Source: Palsa-506 sp963836355 | Lineage (GTDB): Bacteria; Actinomycetota; Actinomycetes; Streptosporangiales; Streptosporangiaceae | Assembly (NCBI GenBank): GCA_963836355.1 | Contig: CAWIJO010000002.1 | Location: 1,436,655 to 1,500,654, forward strand | Reading direction: 5' to 3' | Length of the DNA: 64,000 bases | In this document: positions 10,952-18,021 of the stretch, one piece after another | Numbering within the stretch: position 1 is the stretch's first letter | Layout of the letters: every line of letters starts with the position of its first letter | Notes under the pieces: model-generated | The model's database searches: none | Told to the model about the DNA's origin: nothing | What the model saw: the letters and a program-made list of their open reading frames with translations, nothing else | Translations under genes and position numbers: made by a program

Positions 10952-11497
10952 ATGGCCAGCAAGGCGGGACGGCAGCTGGTGCTGTTTCGGCACGCGAAGT
11001 CGGCCTGGCCCGACGTCGCCGACCATGAGCGGCCGCTGGCGCGCCGAGGCCGCCGGGATGCCCCCGTTGCGGGACGGTGGCTGCGGGCGGCAGGCCTGTT
11101 GCCCGACCGGGTCGTCTGCTCGACGGCCAAGCGTGCCCGCCAGACGTGGCAGCTGGCTGCGGCGGAGCTTGATTCCTCGCCGGCGGTCAGTTTTGACCAC
11201 CGGGTGTACGGAACATCAGCGGGCGAGCTCCTGGATCTGGCTCGCGATACCGCGCCGGCGACGCACAGGCTGCTGATCGTCGGGCACGACCCGGCCATAC
11301 AGGAACTAGCTGTGGCGCTCGCCAGCGGCCGGGCCGGCGATGCGGGTGCGCTCGACCGGGTCAGGGTCAAGTTCCCGACTGCCGCGATCGCGGTACTGGA
11401 GCTCACCGGAACATGGCGGGAACTCGGGCCTGGGCAGACCCGGCTGACCGCTTTCGTGGTCCCCCGGGACCTTCACCCCGGCACCGCCGGGCGATGA
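10952..11497 (+). CDS. SixA-like histidine phosphatase family protein
   Basis: 181 aa. The catalytic RH motif is at the N-terminus (LVLFRHAKSAWPD), followed by ERPLARRGRRDAP and CSTAKRARQTWQLAA (phosphate-pocket arginine), with the second catalytic His in LLIVGHDPAIQEL. This is the branch-2-like SixA/phosphohistidine phosphatase pattern, which removes phosphate from phospho-His of signalling proteins or from small molecules. Cytoplasmic, no signal peptide. Its last 95 nt overlap the convergent DUF7218 gene. Confidence 0.85.
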   Translation: MASKAGRQLVLFRHAKSAWPDVADHERPLARRGRRDAPVAGRWLRAAGLLPDRVVCSTAKRARQTWQLAAAELDSSPAVSFDHRVYGTSAGELLDLARDTAPATHRLLIVGHDPAIQELAVALASGRAGDAGALDRVRVKFPTAAIAVLELTGTWRELGPGQTRLTAFVVPRDLHPGTAGR

Positions 11498-11723
11498 CCA
11501 GGCCACGGGCCTGGCCGCCGATCAGCAAGGCGAACACGGCGCGCATGACCAGGTCAGCCTTCGGCCAGTCCGGGTATGACCCGCTCCGGCCGCCTTTGGC
11601 CGCCACCTTCTGCCGCGAGCTGCTGGCTGAGGCGTTCGCGATCCGGGCGGACTTCTCCTTGGTCTCACCGCGCTTGCGGAGTTCCTGGTACGTCTTCTCG
11701 TCCTTGATCTGTGCTCGGGGCAT
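11403..11723 (-). CDS. DUF7218-type small basic protein with altered C-terminus
   Basis: ATG at 11723 with GGAGAAGG upstream. The N-terminal part is the family signature: MPRAQIKDEKTYQELRKRG, KEKSARIANASASSSRQKVA and KGGRSGSYPDW. In relatives a Rho-N-like helical tail (DLRKRAKELGIEGRS type) follows. Here the frame instead reads DLVMRAVFALLIGGQARGLV and runs on into sequence antisense to the SixA-like gene. The C-terminus has thus probably been replaced or frameshifted. Relatives are about 85 aa; this one is 106 aa. Nucleic-acid binding is the usual guess for the family. Confidence 0.6.
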   Translation of the reverse strand: MPRAQIKDEKTYQELRKRGETKEKSARIANASASSSRQKVAAKGGRSGSYPDWPKADLVMRAVFALLIGGQARGLVIARRCRGEGPGGPRKRSAGSAQARVPAMFR

Positions 11724-11802
11724 TGCCTTCTCCCCCGGTCCAGGGTCGGTGCCTGGATCGTCGGCTCTTATCCCCGCGGCGCCTGCTCGAGCCACCCGGG
11801 CT

Positions 11803-12050
11803 CTACCGGGCCCGGTACCGCTCGGCATCGGCGGCGCGCAGGGTAAGGCCCAGGCCAGCTGCGTCCGGGTCGGGCTTGATGACACCGCCGGCGGAGTTGA
11901 GGGTGCCGTCGAAGAACATCGATTTCGATCCGGGCATGGTGGTGGAACCATTCCAGGTGCCGCAGGTTCGGCACGGCGCCCGCCGCGTGCACTTCCCGGT
12001 CCACCACGAGGGGTGCCGCAGTTCCAGGGCGCGAAGGTCCCGGCAGAAGG
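11803..12050 (-). pseudogene. remnant of an enolase-superfamily (mandelate racemase-like) enzyme C-terminus
   Basis: Two adjacent frames read as the C-terminal end of a mandelate racemase/muconate-lactonizing-type protein. AVPNLRHLEWFHHHARIE lies in one frame (about 12000-11930). MFFDGTLNSAGGVIKPDPDA, then AGLGLTLRAADAERYRAR and a stop, lie in the next (11937-11803). The barrel domain and all catalytic residues are missing. It lies between the DUF7218 gene and the STAS gene. Confidence 0.5.
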
Positions 12051-12186
12051 CAGCCGGCCGAAACTGCTGTTGTTCTGCACGGGTGGCCGCGCCGCAAGCG
12101 GCGCCGCTAGCCCGGCGTCAGCGCCGGGCTCAGCCTCTTGGAAACCGCCCGGGGCACGCGGTGCCGCACTTGCGCGGGCGTCGCGA

Positions 12187-12636
12187 TCAGCGGGCTCCTC
12201 CGTCAAGCTCGCTGACGGCGTGCTGCGCGACGAGCCCGTTCTGTTCGCTGTCCCCTGGTGCGCCGTCAGTTCGCCGACGGCCGGAACGGTTGGCGGACGC
12301 TTGCCCGAGGGCCTGGTCCAGGCTCCTGAAGTTGGGGATTATGCGGTCAACGCCGGTGATCGCGAAAATGCGGAGGACGTGAGCGGCGGAGCCGACCAGC
12401 AGCAGCTCGCCGCCTTCAGCCTGGGCGCGCTTGTGCGCCGCGAGCAGGGTATGAAGCCCGGACGAATCACAAAACTGGGTCCGGGTCATGTCGACCACGA
12501 GCGTGCCGCGCCTGTGCGCGGCTGCCTCCAGCAGGGCCGACCGCAGCCCGGGGGCGCTGGTGATGTCGATCTCCTCGGGTGCTGCCACGACCGGCACGCC
12601 GCTGGCCATCTCAACGGGGAACCTGCCGTCATGCAT
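12187..12636 (-). CDS. STAS domain anti-sigma factor antagonist-like protein
   Basis: 149 aa. AGGAGG sits 8 nt upstream of the ATG at 12636; a GTG three codons earlier directly abuts that site and is unlikely. The single STAS domain spans about residues 10-110: EEIDITSAPGLRSALLEA, then TLVVDMTRTQFCDSSGLHTL with the phosphorylatable serine region, and LLLVGSAAHVLRIFAITGVD. Such proteins release sigma factors by binding RsbW-like kinases. A charged, disordered tail of about 40 residues follows. No RsbW partner is adjacent; a truncated HATPase fragment lies 5 kb away. Confidence 0.88.
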   Translation of the reverse strand: MHDGRFPVEMASGVPVVAAPEEIDITSAPGLRSALLEAAAHRRGTLVVDMTRTQFCDSSGLHTLLAAHKRAQAEGGELLLVGSAAHVLRIFAITGVDRIIPNFRSLDQALGQASANRSGRRRTDGAPGDSEQNGLVAQHAVSELDGGAR

Positions 12637-12787
12637 CTGTGTCACCTCCTATGGCCGGGGCACGGCGACGCTGAACACTACGGCGCGGCGCGCCGCTGTG
12701 CCTGCGCCGCGCGTGGCGGGGATGTGGTAGGTGACCTGATCAGGGCTTTACCAGGATCGGCTGCTGGCCAGGAGCCTGTCAATAGAA

Positions 12788-12831
12788 ACACGAGAAAAAT
12801 CTCGCGTGTCTTCTCTCCGGAGTTATACAAT
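12788..12831 (+). promoter_or_regulatory. inverted repeat and -10-like element before the HTH gene
   Basis: ACACGAGA at 12788 and TCTCGCGTGT ending 12809 form an almost perfect inverted repeat around an A/T-rich centre, followed by TTATACAAT (12823-12831), which resembles a -10 box. The ribosome binding site AGGAGG comes right after. The arrangement suggests autoregulation by the encoded HTH protein. Confidence 0.45.
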
Positions 12832-12839
12832 CAGGAGGC

Positions 12840-13169
12840 ATGAGCGACTCTGACGAGAGAGGCGGCAGCTGGACGCTCCTGACCGGCCACGGGCGCGTGC
12901 TGGTGGAGATCGGCCGGGATCCCGGTGCCCGGATCCGGGACATCAGCGCCGTCGTGGGACTGACCGAACGCACCGTCCAGGTCATCGTGGCCGATCTGGA
13001 GGCTGCCGGTTACCTCACCCGGACCCGCACCGGGCGGCGCACCCGGTACACCGTCAACCACGACAGCGTGTTCCGGCACCCCGCCCAGGAAGGACAGCGA
13101 GTTGGCCCGTTCCTCAGCCTGCTCGCTGCGGCCGAAGAGAACGCCCCTACCACGCCGGGGCCCGGATGA
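12840..13169 (+). CDS. small winged-helix transcriptional regulator
   Basis: 109 aa, ATG with CAGGAGGC directly upstream. The winged helix fills residues 10-75: LLTGHGRVLVEIGRDPGARI, RDISAVVGLTERTVQVIVAD (recognition helix), LEAAGYLTRTRTGRRTRYTV (wing). It resembles MarR/ArsR-like regulators of unknown ligand. The C-terminal 30 residues are low complexity. It converges on the TetR gene; the 12-bp-arm hairpin at 13262-13318 probably terminates both. Confidence 0.8.
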   Translation: MSDSDERGGSWTLLTGHGRVLVEIGRDPGARIRDISAVVGLTERTVQVIVADLEAAGYLTRTRTGRRTRYTVNHDSVFRHPAQEGQRVGPFLSLLAAAEENAPTTPGPG

Positions 13170-13242
13170 CAGTGACATTGGGCGGCGGCAGACGTTATGC
13201 GGGATGGAAGGGCGAATGTCGTCCCCCGAACCCGCCGTAGGA

Positions 13243-14208
13243 CTATTCACGCCAGCCGGGACCTGTCCAGGGCGCCTTCGGCGTCACTTCGTGATCGGCT
13301 AGGACGGCCCTGGACAGGACCCGTCTGCCGTCAGGTCCGGCAGCAGCCGGGTTCGGGGGCCCTGGGCACGGACCGGGCGCGGTCTCCTGGCCGATGAAAG
13401 CTGTCGAAGCGGACACCACCCGAGGGCCACGACCCGCGCGGCAGCAGCCCCGCGATGGCCTCGAGGTCGCCGTTTCCGACGCCATGGTCGAGCTGACCCG
13501 GCCCACCGCGGCAATTACTAGCGGTCGTGGGGTGGCGCGTGCCCGGGAGGGTGCCAGGCCCCCGCTGCTAAGCCACCGCCGGAATCCCGCGGCGTCCCGG
13601 CGAACGGCCCCGAGCGTGGCCGGCTCGGTGAGCAGACCCCGCAGCACCAGCGAGGCGATCTCGTCGCCGAATTGCGCCGACGCACCGGCGCGCCCTCCGC
13701 TATAGAGCGTCAGCGCCCGGATCAGGATGCCGGCGATGGCCTCGCGGGCCAGGGCCGTGTCGACCGGGAGGAACAGGCCGGAGGCAACGCCGTCCTTGAC
13801 GATCCGCTCGACGGCCGCTTGCAGCCGGGACCGTTTCCGTTTCCACGCGGCGAACCGGGGGTCGCCCATGACCTCTTCGGAGTACATGCCCCGTAGGTCG
13901 TAGGGAGATCCGACCAGGTGCTCGACGTCGTGCCGGAGGTAGCGGTATAGGCGGACGCTGGCCGGGCCAGGGTCGGCCGCGAGGACCTCGGCCGCGGGCA
14001 CGGCGTCGTCGAGGTCGGAGCGGAGGATCTCCTGGACGATCGCGTGCTTGGAGGGGAAGTGATGGAATAGCGAGGGCTGCCGGATGCCAACGGCCTGCGC
14101 GATCTGCCGGGTGGTCGTCGCGTGATAGCCGCGCCTGGCGAACAGCCTCGCCGCCTCGACGAGGATGCGCTCGCGGCCCCGCGCGGGCTCGGAGCGCCGC
14201 GCGCTCAC
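13243..14208 (-). CDS. TetR family regulator with unusual C-terminal extension
   Basis: The GTG start at 14208 overlaps the TGA of the upstream Opp-ATPase tail (GTGA). The N-terminal HTH is clear: RERILVEAARLFARRGYHAT, TTRQIAQAVGIRQPSLFHHF. The ligand domain follows and the expected end is near GLLTEPATLGAVRRDAAGFR. The frame then runs on for about 110 low-complexity residues, straight through a perfect hairpin at 13262-13318. The natural stop may thus have been lost by a frameshift around 13550-13600. As the former last gene of the agmatinase/ABC operon it probably represses that operon by binding the ACCTATC-GATAGGT palindrome at 17089. Confidence 0.8.
   Translation of the reverse strand: MSARRSEPARGRERILVEAARLFARRGYHATTTRQIAQAVGIRQPSLFHHFPSKHAIVQEILRSDLDDAVPAAEVLAADPGPASVRLYRYLRHDVEHLVGSPYDLRGMYSEEVMGDPRFAAWKRKRSRLQAAVERIVKDGVASGLFLPVDTALAREAIAGILIRALTLYSGGRAGASAQFGDEIASLVLRGLLTEPATLGAVRRDAAGFRRWLSSGGLAPSRARATPRPLVIAAVGRVSSTMASETATSRPSRGCCRAGRGPRVVSASTAFIGQETAPGPCPGPPNPAAAGPDGRRVLSRAVLADHEVTPKAPWTGPGWRE
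13262..13318. terminator. hairpin between convergent HTH and TetR genes
   Basis: CCTGTCCAGGGC (13262-13273) and GCCCTGGACAGG (13307-13318) are perfect 12-bp inverted repeats around a 33-nt loop. The position between convergent genes suits a bidirectional terminator. The TetR frame as open now reads through it. Confidence 0.55.
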
Positions 14209-14340
14209 GGTGCCGGCTTGGCTGTCTGGCTGGTGATTGATCTGGTCGCCTTGGCGGGTATCTGGTCGGTGTAGTGGCAGGCTGCGGTGTGGCCGGGTGA
14301 GATGAGGCGGGGGCGGCCGCAACCCCAGGCCAGGCGCCGC
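14209..14340 (-). pseudogene. C-terminal tail of an oligopeptide ABC transporter ATPase (OppF/DppF type)
   Basis: The minus frame ends RPRLISPGHTAACHYTDQIP, then AKATRSITSQTAKPAP and TGA. The PGH-x-x-ACHY pattern is the typical end of OppD/DppF-type ATPases. Its stop overlaps the TetR GTG as GTGA, as in a coupled operon. Walker motifs are absent, so only the last 30-45 residues survive. It supports the idea that permeases and ATPases once lay between the binding protein and TetR. Confidence 0.5.
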
Positions 14341-14394
14341 CCGATAAACGCGGCCATGAGCCGGCCCCCGCTGAAACCACGCCCAGCCTGCCTG

Positions 14395-16068
14395 CTACTG
14401 GACGCGGGACAAAGCGTAGAAATCGTACGATTGCACATAGACCGGATTCGCCACGTAACCCTTCACGTCAGTCCGCAGATAACTCGTGTCGATAATCTGC
14501 CCAAGCGGGATCCACGGCGGGTCCTGCGTCCCCATGACCGTCTGCGCGTGGCGCCACATGCTCGTCAGCTTCGCCGGATCCGACTTGGTGAACCCGTCGT
14601 TGATCGCGTTGTTCACCGTGGTGTTCTCGTAGTAGCCCCCGTTGAACAGGTGCTGCTTCGGCGTCGCGTCCTTCGACAGGATCGGGAAGCAGAAGTCCGA
14701 CGGGCTGTTGTACTCAGGCCACCAGAACCAGTACGCCATGTCGGGCCGCTGCGCCACCGGCTTCGGCGAGGAGATGTCGGCGACGAACGCCGAGTAGGCC
14801 TTCTCGACGATGTTCAGCTTCAGCCCCACGTGCTGCAGCTGGTTCTGCAGCACCAGCCCTGGCTCCTTGCGGTGGCCGGTGTAGAACTCGTAGGTGAGCT
14901 GGGTGCCCGGCTTGACGCCGGCCTGCTGCAGCAGGGATTTCGCCTTCGCCATATTCACGGCCGGCGAGTAGGTCCCAGGGGCCGCGTACAGCATCAGGTC
15001 CGGCAGGACACTGTTCGGCGTGTCGAGTGTCCCCCTCATCACCGAGGACACGAACTGGTCGTTGGGGAACAGCAGGTTCATCGCCTGCCGGGCCTGCGGA
15101 GAGGCGAGCGGCCCATACGAGCCGAGGATGATGTACTCCATCCCCAGCACCTTCTGGTTCCCGACGACGATCCCGGGCGCCTTCTTAAGCGCTTCGGTGT
15201 CTTGCGGCGTTGACGGGAAGGAGATGTCGAAGTCGCCTGACTCCATCCCCTGCCGGCGGCTGGAGTCCTCCGGGACCTGGCGGATGATGATCTTCTTGAA
15301 GTGCGATCCGCTCCAGCCGCCCCAGTAGTTCGGGTTGCGCACCAGGACGATCTGGTCGTTGGGCACCGCGCTCTGCACCATGTAGGCGCTGGTCCCGGCG
15401 GAGTGCGACTGCAGGTAATCGTGCCCGTGGTTCTTCCCCCGCTTCTCCACATCCGGGTTCACGATGCCGGTGCCGTACTGCGAGGCGAGCAGCAGGTCGA
15501 ACCGCGGCACGGGGATGCCGAGATCCATCACGACCGTGCCCGGGTTCTTCACAATGATCTGCTTGGCCGGATCGGTGATGTAGGTGGACAAGGTCGAGCC
15601 GGCGCCGAGCTGCGCCGTGATGGTGCGGGTGTAAGCGGCTTTGAGGGTGTTGCCGTTGAAGGGCGTCCCGTCGCTGTACTTGACGCCGGAACGCAGCGTG
15701 AATGTCCACACGCTCTTGTCCGAGTTCGTCGATATCCGCTCGGCCAGCCATGGCTTGGTCTGGGTGGCGCTGCTTCCCTTCATGCGCATCAGCGAGTCGT
15801 AGATCCCGAAGTTCGGCACGATGTCCGACAGCAGGAAATACGACGCCGGGTCGAAGTCGGTCACGAACGCGTCCATCGCCACCACGAGGGTCGCCGGATC
15901 GCGGTTCAGCGCCGGTCCGGCTCCGCTCTGGGTCGCCGTCGTGGGCGTCGAGCTCCCGCACGCGGCGAGCAGGCTGCCCGCCGACCCCATCGCCATCGCG
16001 CCGACGGCCGTCCCGGTGGCTCCCCGGATGAACTGCCGGCGGCTGTACCGCCTGTCCCAGCTGGTCAT
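14395..16068 (-). CDS. ABC transporter substrate-binding lipoprotein (family 5), Tat-exported
   Basis: 557 aa from ATG 16068. The N-terminus has a twin-arginine motif (RRYSRRQFIRGATG) and a lipobox ending in Cys (GSLLAACGSS), so it is a Tat-exported lipoprotein. The rest matches SBP_bac_5 dipeptide/oligopeptide-binding proteins: NFGIYDSLMRMKG, WTFTLRSGVKYSDGTPFNG, VRNPNYWGGWSGSHFKKII, ARQAMNLLFPNDQFVSSVM. The start overlaps the agmatinase stop by 4 nt (ATGA), so the two are co-translated. The cognate permeases are missing from this locus; only an ATPase tail is seen downstream. With agmatinase upstream, a guanidino or amine-containing substrate is a reasonable guess. Confidence 0.9.
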   Translation of the reverse strand: MTSWDRRYSRRQFIRGATGTAVGAMAMGSAGSLLAACGSSTPTTATQSGAGPALNRDPATLVVAMDAFVTDFDPASYFLLSDIVPNFGIYDSLMRMKGSSATQTKPWLAERISTNSDKSVWTFTLRSGVKYSDGTPFNGNTLKAAYTRTITAQLGAGSTLSTYITDPAKQIIVKNPGTVVMDLGIPVPRFDLLLASQYGTGIVNPDVEKRGKNHGHDYLQSHSAGTSAYMVQSAVPNDQIVLVRNPNYWGGWSGSHFKKIIIRQVPEDSSRRQGMESGDFDISFPSTPQDTEALKKAPGIVVGNQKVLGMEYIILGSYGPLASPQARQAMNLLFPNDQFVSSVMRGTLDTPNSVLPDLMLYAAPGTYSPAVNMAKAKSLLQQAGVKPGTQLTYEFYTGHRKEPGLVLQNQLQHVGLKLNIVEKAYSAFVADISSPKPVAQRPDMAYWFWWPEYNSPSDFCFPILSKDATPKQHLFNGGYYENTTVNNAINDGFTKSDPAKLTSMWRHAQTVMGTQDPPWIPLGQIIDTSYLRTDVKGYVANPVYVQSYDFYALSRVQ

Positions 16069-17030
16069 GTTCCCTGCCCTTCCCGCCTCAGGCGCCGGAG
16101 CGCGGCGAGGCTGACCATCTCGTATGCAAGGTTCGCTGCCAACGTCGCGGTGACCCCGCCGGTGTCGTAACCCGGGATCACCTCCACCACGTCGAAGCCC
16201 ACGAAATCGATGCCGGTGAGCCCCCGGACGATCTCGAGACCCTGCGCCGACGAGAGCCCGCCTGCCTCGGGCGTCCCAGTCCCGGGCGCGAAGGCCGGAT
16301 CGATGACGTCGATGTCGAAGCTGATGAAGGCCCGGCGGCCGGCCACGCGCTCGCGGATGCGCGCCGCGGTCTCCTCCGGCCCGATGGCCAGCACCTCCCG
16401 CGTGGTGAGGTAGTCGAGCCCGAGTTCGTCGCGCAGCGAGGTCCAGTCGGTCGGGTCGTACAATGAGCCGCGCAAGCCGACCTCGATCGAGTGGTCCACG
16501 TCGACCAGGCCCTCCTCGATCGCCCGCCGCATCCACGTGCCATGCGTGTAGCGCTCGCCGTAGTACTGGTCCCAGGCGTCGGTGTGCGAGTCGAACATGA
16601 CCACGGCCACCGGCCCGTGGGCGCGCATCGACCGGAGGTGCGGCAGCGTTATCGAATGGTCACCGCCGAGGAGCAGCGGGACCACACCGGCGTCGGGGAG
16701 CGGCGCGACGTAGCGCTCGATCGCCTGATAGCTGCGCTCGGTGAAGCCCGGCACGATCGAGATGTCGCCGCGGTCGACGCAGGACAGCACCTCGAACGGC
16801 ATGACGTCGAGCGCCGGGTTGTAGCGGCGCAGGAGCAGCGACGCCGCGCGGACGGCGTTCGGCCCGAACCGCCCGCCGACCCGGAAGGTGACGCCAGTGT
16901 CGAACGGGACCCCGACGACCGCGACGTCCACGTCCTCCAGCGTGTCTACCAGCGGCAGCCGCGCGAACGTGGGGACGCCCACGAAGCGAGGCGACACAGC
17001 GGAATCGGCGGGCTGATACCGCGGCATCAC
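16065..17030 (-). CDS. agmatinase / ureohydrolase family protein
   Basis: 321 aa. The three ureohydrolase metal motifs are present: LLLGGDHSITLP, VVMFDSHTDAWDQYYG (FDSHTD, usually FDAHTD) and FISFDIDVIDPAFAPGTGTPE. DAWDQYYG-ERYTHGTWMRRA fits agmatinase rather than arginase. Members cleave agmatine or related guanidino compounds to urea using two Mn ions, in the cytoplasm. It is the first gene of the operon with the substrate-binding protein. An 18-bp perfect palindrome 58 nt upstream is the probable repressor site. Confidence 0.9.
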   Translation of the reverse strand: MMPRYQPADSAVSPRFVGVPTFARLPLVDTLEDVDVAVVGVPFDTGVTFRVGGRFGPNAVRAASLLLRRYNPALDVMPFEVLSCVDRGDISIVPGFTERSYQAIERYVAPLPDAGVVPLLLGGDHSITLPHLRSMRAHGPVAVVMFDSHTDAWDQYYGERYTHGTWMRRAIEEGLVDVDHSIEVGLRGSLYDPTDWTSLRDELGLDYLTTREVLAIGPEETAARIRERVAGRRAFISFDIDVIDPAFAPGTGTPEAGGLSSAQGLEIVRGLTGIDFVGFDVVEVIPGYDTGGVTATLAANLAYEMVSLAALRRLRREGQGT

Positions 17031-17088
17031 GCGCGCACCCGCGACGCCTCCATGGTCACCGGCAAGGCTCGCTCCATTCCTTGAGTCA

Positions 17089-17106
17089 ACCTATCGGTTG
17101 ATAGGT
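17089..17106. promoter_or_regulatory. palindromic operator, probable TetR site
   Basis: ACCTATC-GGTT-GATAGGT is a perfect inverted repeat with 7-bp arms and a 4-bp centre, 58 nt upstream of the agmatinase start. It has the size and symmetry of a TetR-family operator. The likely binder is the TetR protein at the other end of the same operon (13243-14208). Confidence 0.6.
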
Positions 17107-17244
17107 AAGTGAAGTGCGGCGCGCACTTTTGTGTCAAGGAGGGCGGCCCGGTTGTGTCAGGCGGGAGGCTCGGCGGCTACCGGGCGAGGCCGGCATCGAA
17201 CGGCTCGTCCCCCCTCCCGGCCGACCGGGGCCAGGGCCGGGCGC

Positions 17245-17385
17245 CTATACCAGCCCGGCGTCGCCGACCAACGCCTCGGCCTGATCCTTCGCGCAGCCGT
17301 CCTGGGCGAGGAGCCGGTCATACGCGTCGATGACCTCCGCGGGCAGCAGACCTTCGAACAGGTCCTGGAGCTTGCGGCGCCGCAT
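17245..17385 (-). CDS. small hypothetical protein, 46 aa
   Basis: ATG 17385 to TAG 17245. The product begins MRRRKLQDLFEGLLPAEVID, continues AYDRLLAQDGCAKDQAEALV and ends GDAGLV; helical and acidic, with proper codon bias (G/C third positions). It starts 14 nt after the HATPase fragment on the same strand, so they form a small unit. The ribosome binding site is weak. Family not recognised. Confidence 0.45.
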   Translation of the reverse strand: MRRRKLQDLFEGLLPAEVIDAYDRLLAQDGCAKDQAEALVGDAGLV

Positions 17386-17398
17386 GCCGGGATCGCAC

Positions 17399-17599
17399 TC
17401 AGCTCATCTCCCGGCTCGTCCGCCTGTTGGTACTCAGCTCGATCCGCAGCCAGGTCCCGGCGGTCTCCACCCTCAGATCCAGCCGAGACTCATCAGTGCG
17501 CGCATGACGCACGGTATTGCCGACCAGCTCCTCCTTGACGAGCAGCGTCGCGGTCTCCTCCAGGTGCGCGAGTCCCCGCAACTCCAGCTCATTACGCAT
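17399..17599 (-). pseudogene. RsbW-like HATPase fragment
   Basis: 66 aa. ATLLVKEELVGNTVRHARTD is the N-box of RsbW-type anti-sigma kinases (usually SELVTNAVRHA), followed by LRVETAGTWLRIELS. The ATP-lid G-boxes are missing: the frame stops after STNRRTSREMS. The N-terminus is also short. It looks like a truncated anti-sigma kinase that cannot bind ATP normally. Confidence 0.55.
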
Positions 17600-17763
17600 C
17601 CGGCTGGCCCGGGCGGTGCTGGTCTTGGCCGTCCGCGGTCGTCCTGCCCGGCAGGCAACGGGCGGCTGACAGGGTCATGGCAGGAGCCGGCGGGGTGGTG
17701 CCTCATCGGCTGATGAGGGCGCCCGTCCCGGATCTGTCCGCACTGGTGATCGTCCCGGCCTGG

Positions 17764-17826
17764 TCACGCCTCGCCGCGCAGCGCCTCGATCTCGACGCGG
17801 TCAGCGATGGCCTCAAGGCCGCTCAT
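17764..17826 (-). pseudogene. N-terminal stub of a SnoaL/NTF2-like protein
   Basis: From ATG 17826 the frame reads MSGLEAIADRVEIEALRGEA and stops. The first 17 residues are typical of SnoaL-like proteins (LEAIADRVEIEALRAEF type), which run on for about 130 aa. A GGAAGG site lies upstream. Only the start survives, so the gene was cut by a deletion. Confidence 0.5.
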
Positions 17827-17951
17827 CGGTTTCCCTGCCTTCCTTGCCGTTCTTGCGGGTCACAGCCCGAGCCAGTGGTTCGCTGGATGGTGTGTTCTTC
17901 TCAGTAGTGCGACGGCACAGCCGGCCGGAATGTCAGGCCATGGCGGGGCGG

Positions 17952-17978
17952 TGTCACATTCCGGCGGGTTGTTTCGTC
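17952..17978 (+). promoter_or_regulatory. ECF41-type promoter upstream of the sigma factor
   Basis: TGTCACA (17952-17958), a 16-nt spacer, then CGTC (17975-17978). This equals the known consensus of ECF41 (SigJ-type) sigma factors, -35 TGTCACA and -10 CGTC with 16 bp spacing. It lies 44 nt before the sigma gene start, which suggests autoregulation. Confidence 0.75.
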
Positions 17979-18021
17979 GAACGGGTGAGGGCAGCTGCAA
18001 GGAAGGGAGGCGGCCGACACA

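Noticed and set aside
11413..12843. Plus-strand open frame of 476 codons
   Set aside because: Crosses the SixA end, DUF7218, the enolase relic and STAS on the other strand; composition not protein-like.
14287..15213. Plus-strand open frame of 308 codons opposite the binding protein
   Set aside because: Antisense shadow; Arg/His-rich without motif.
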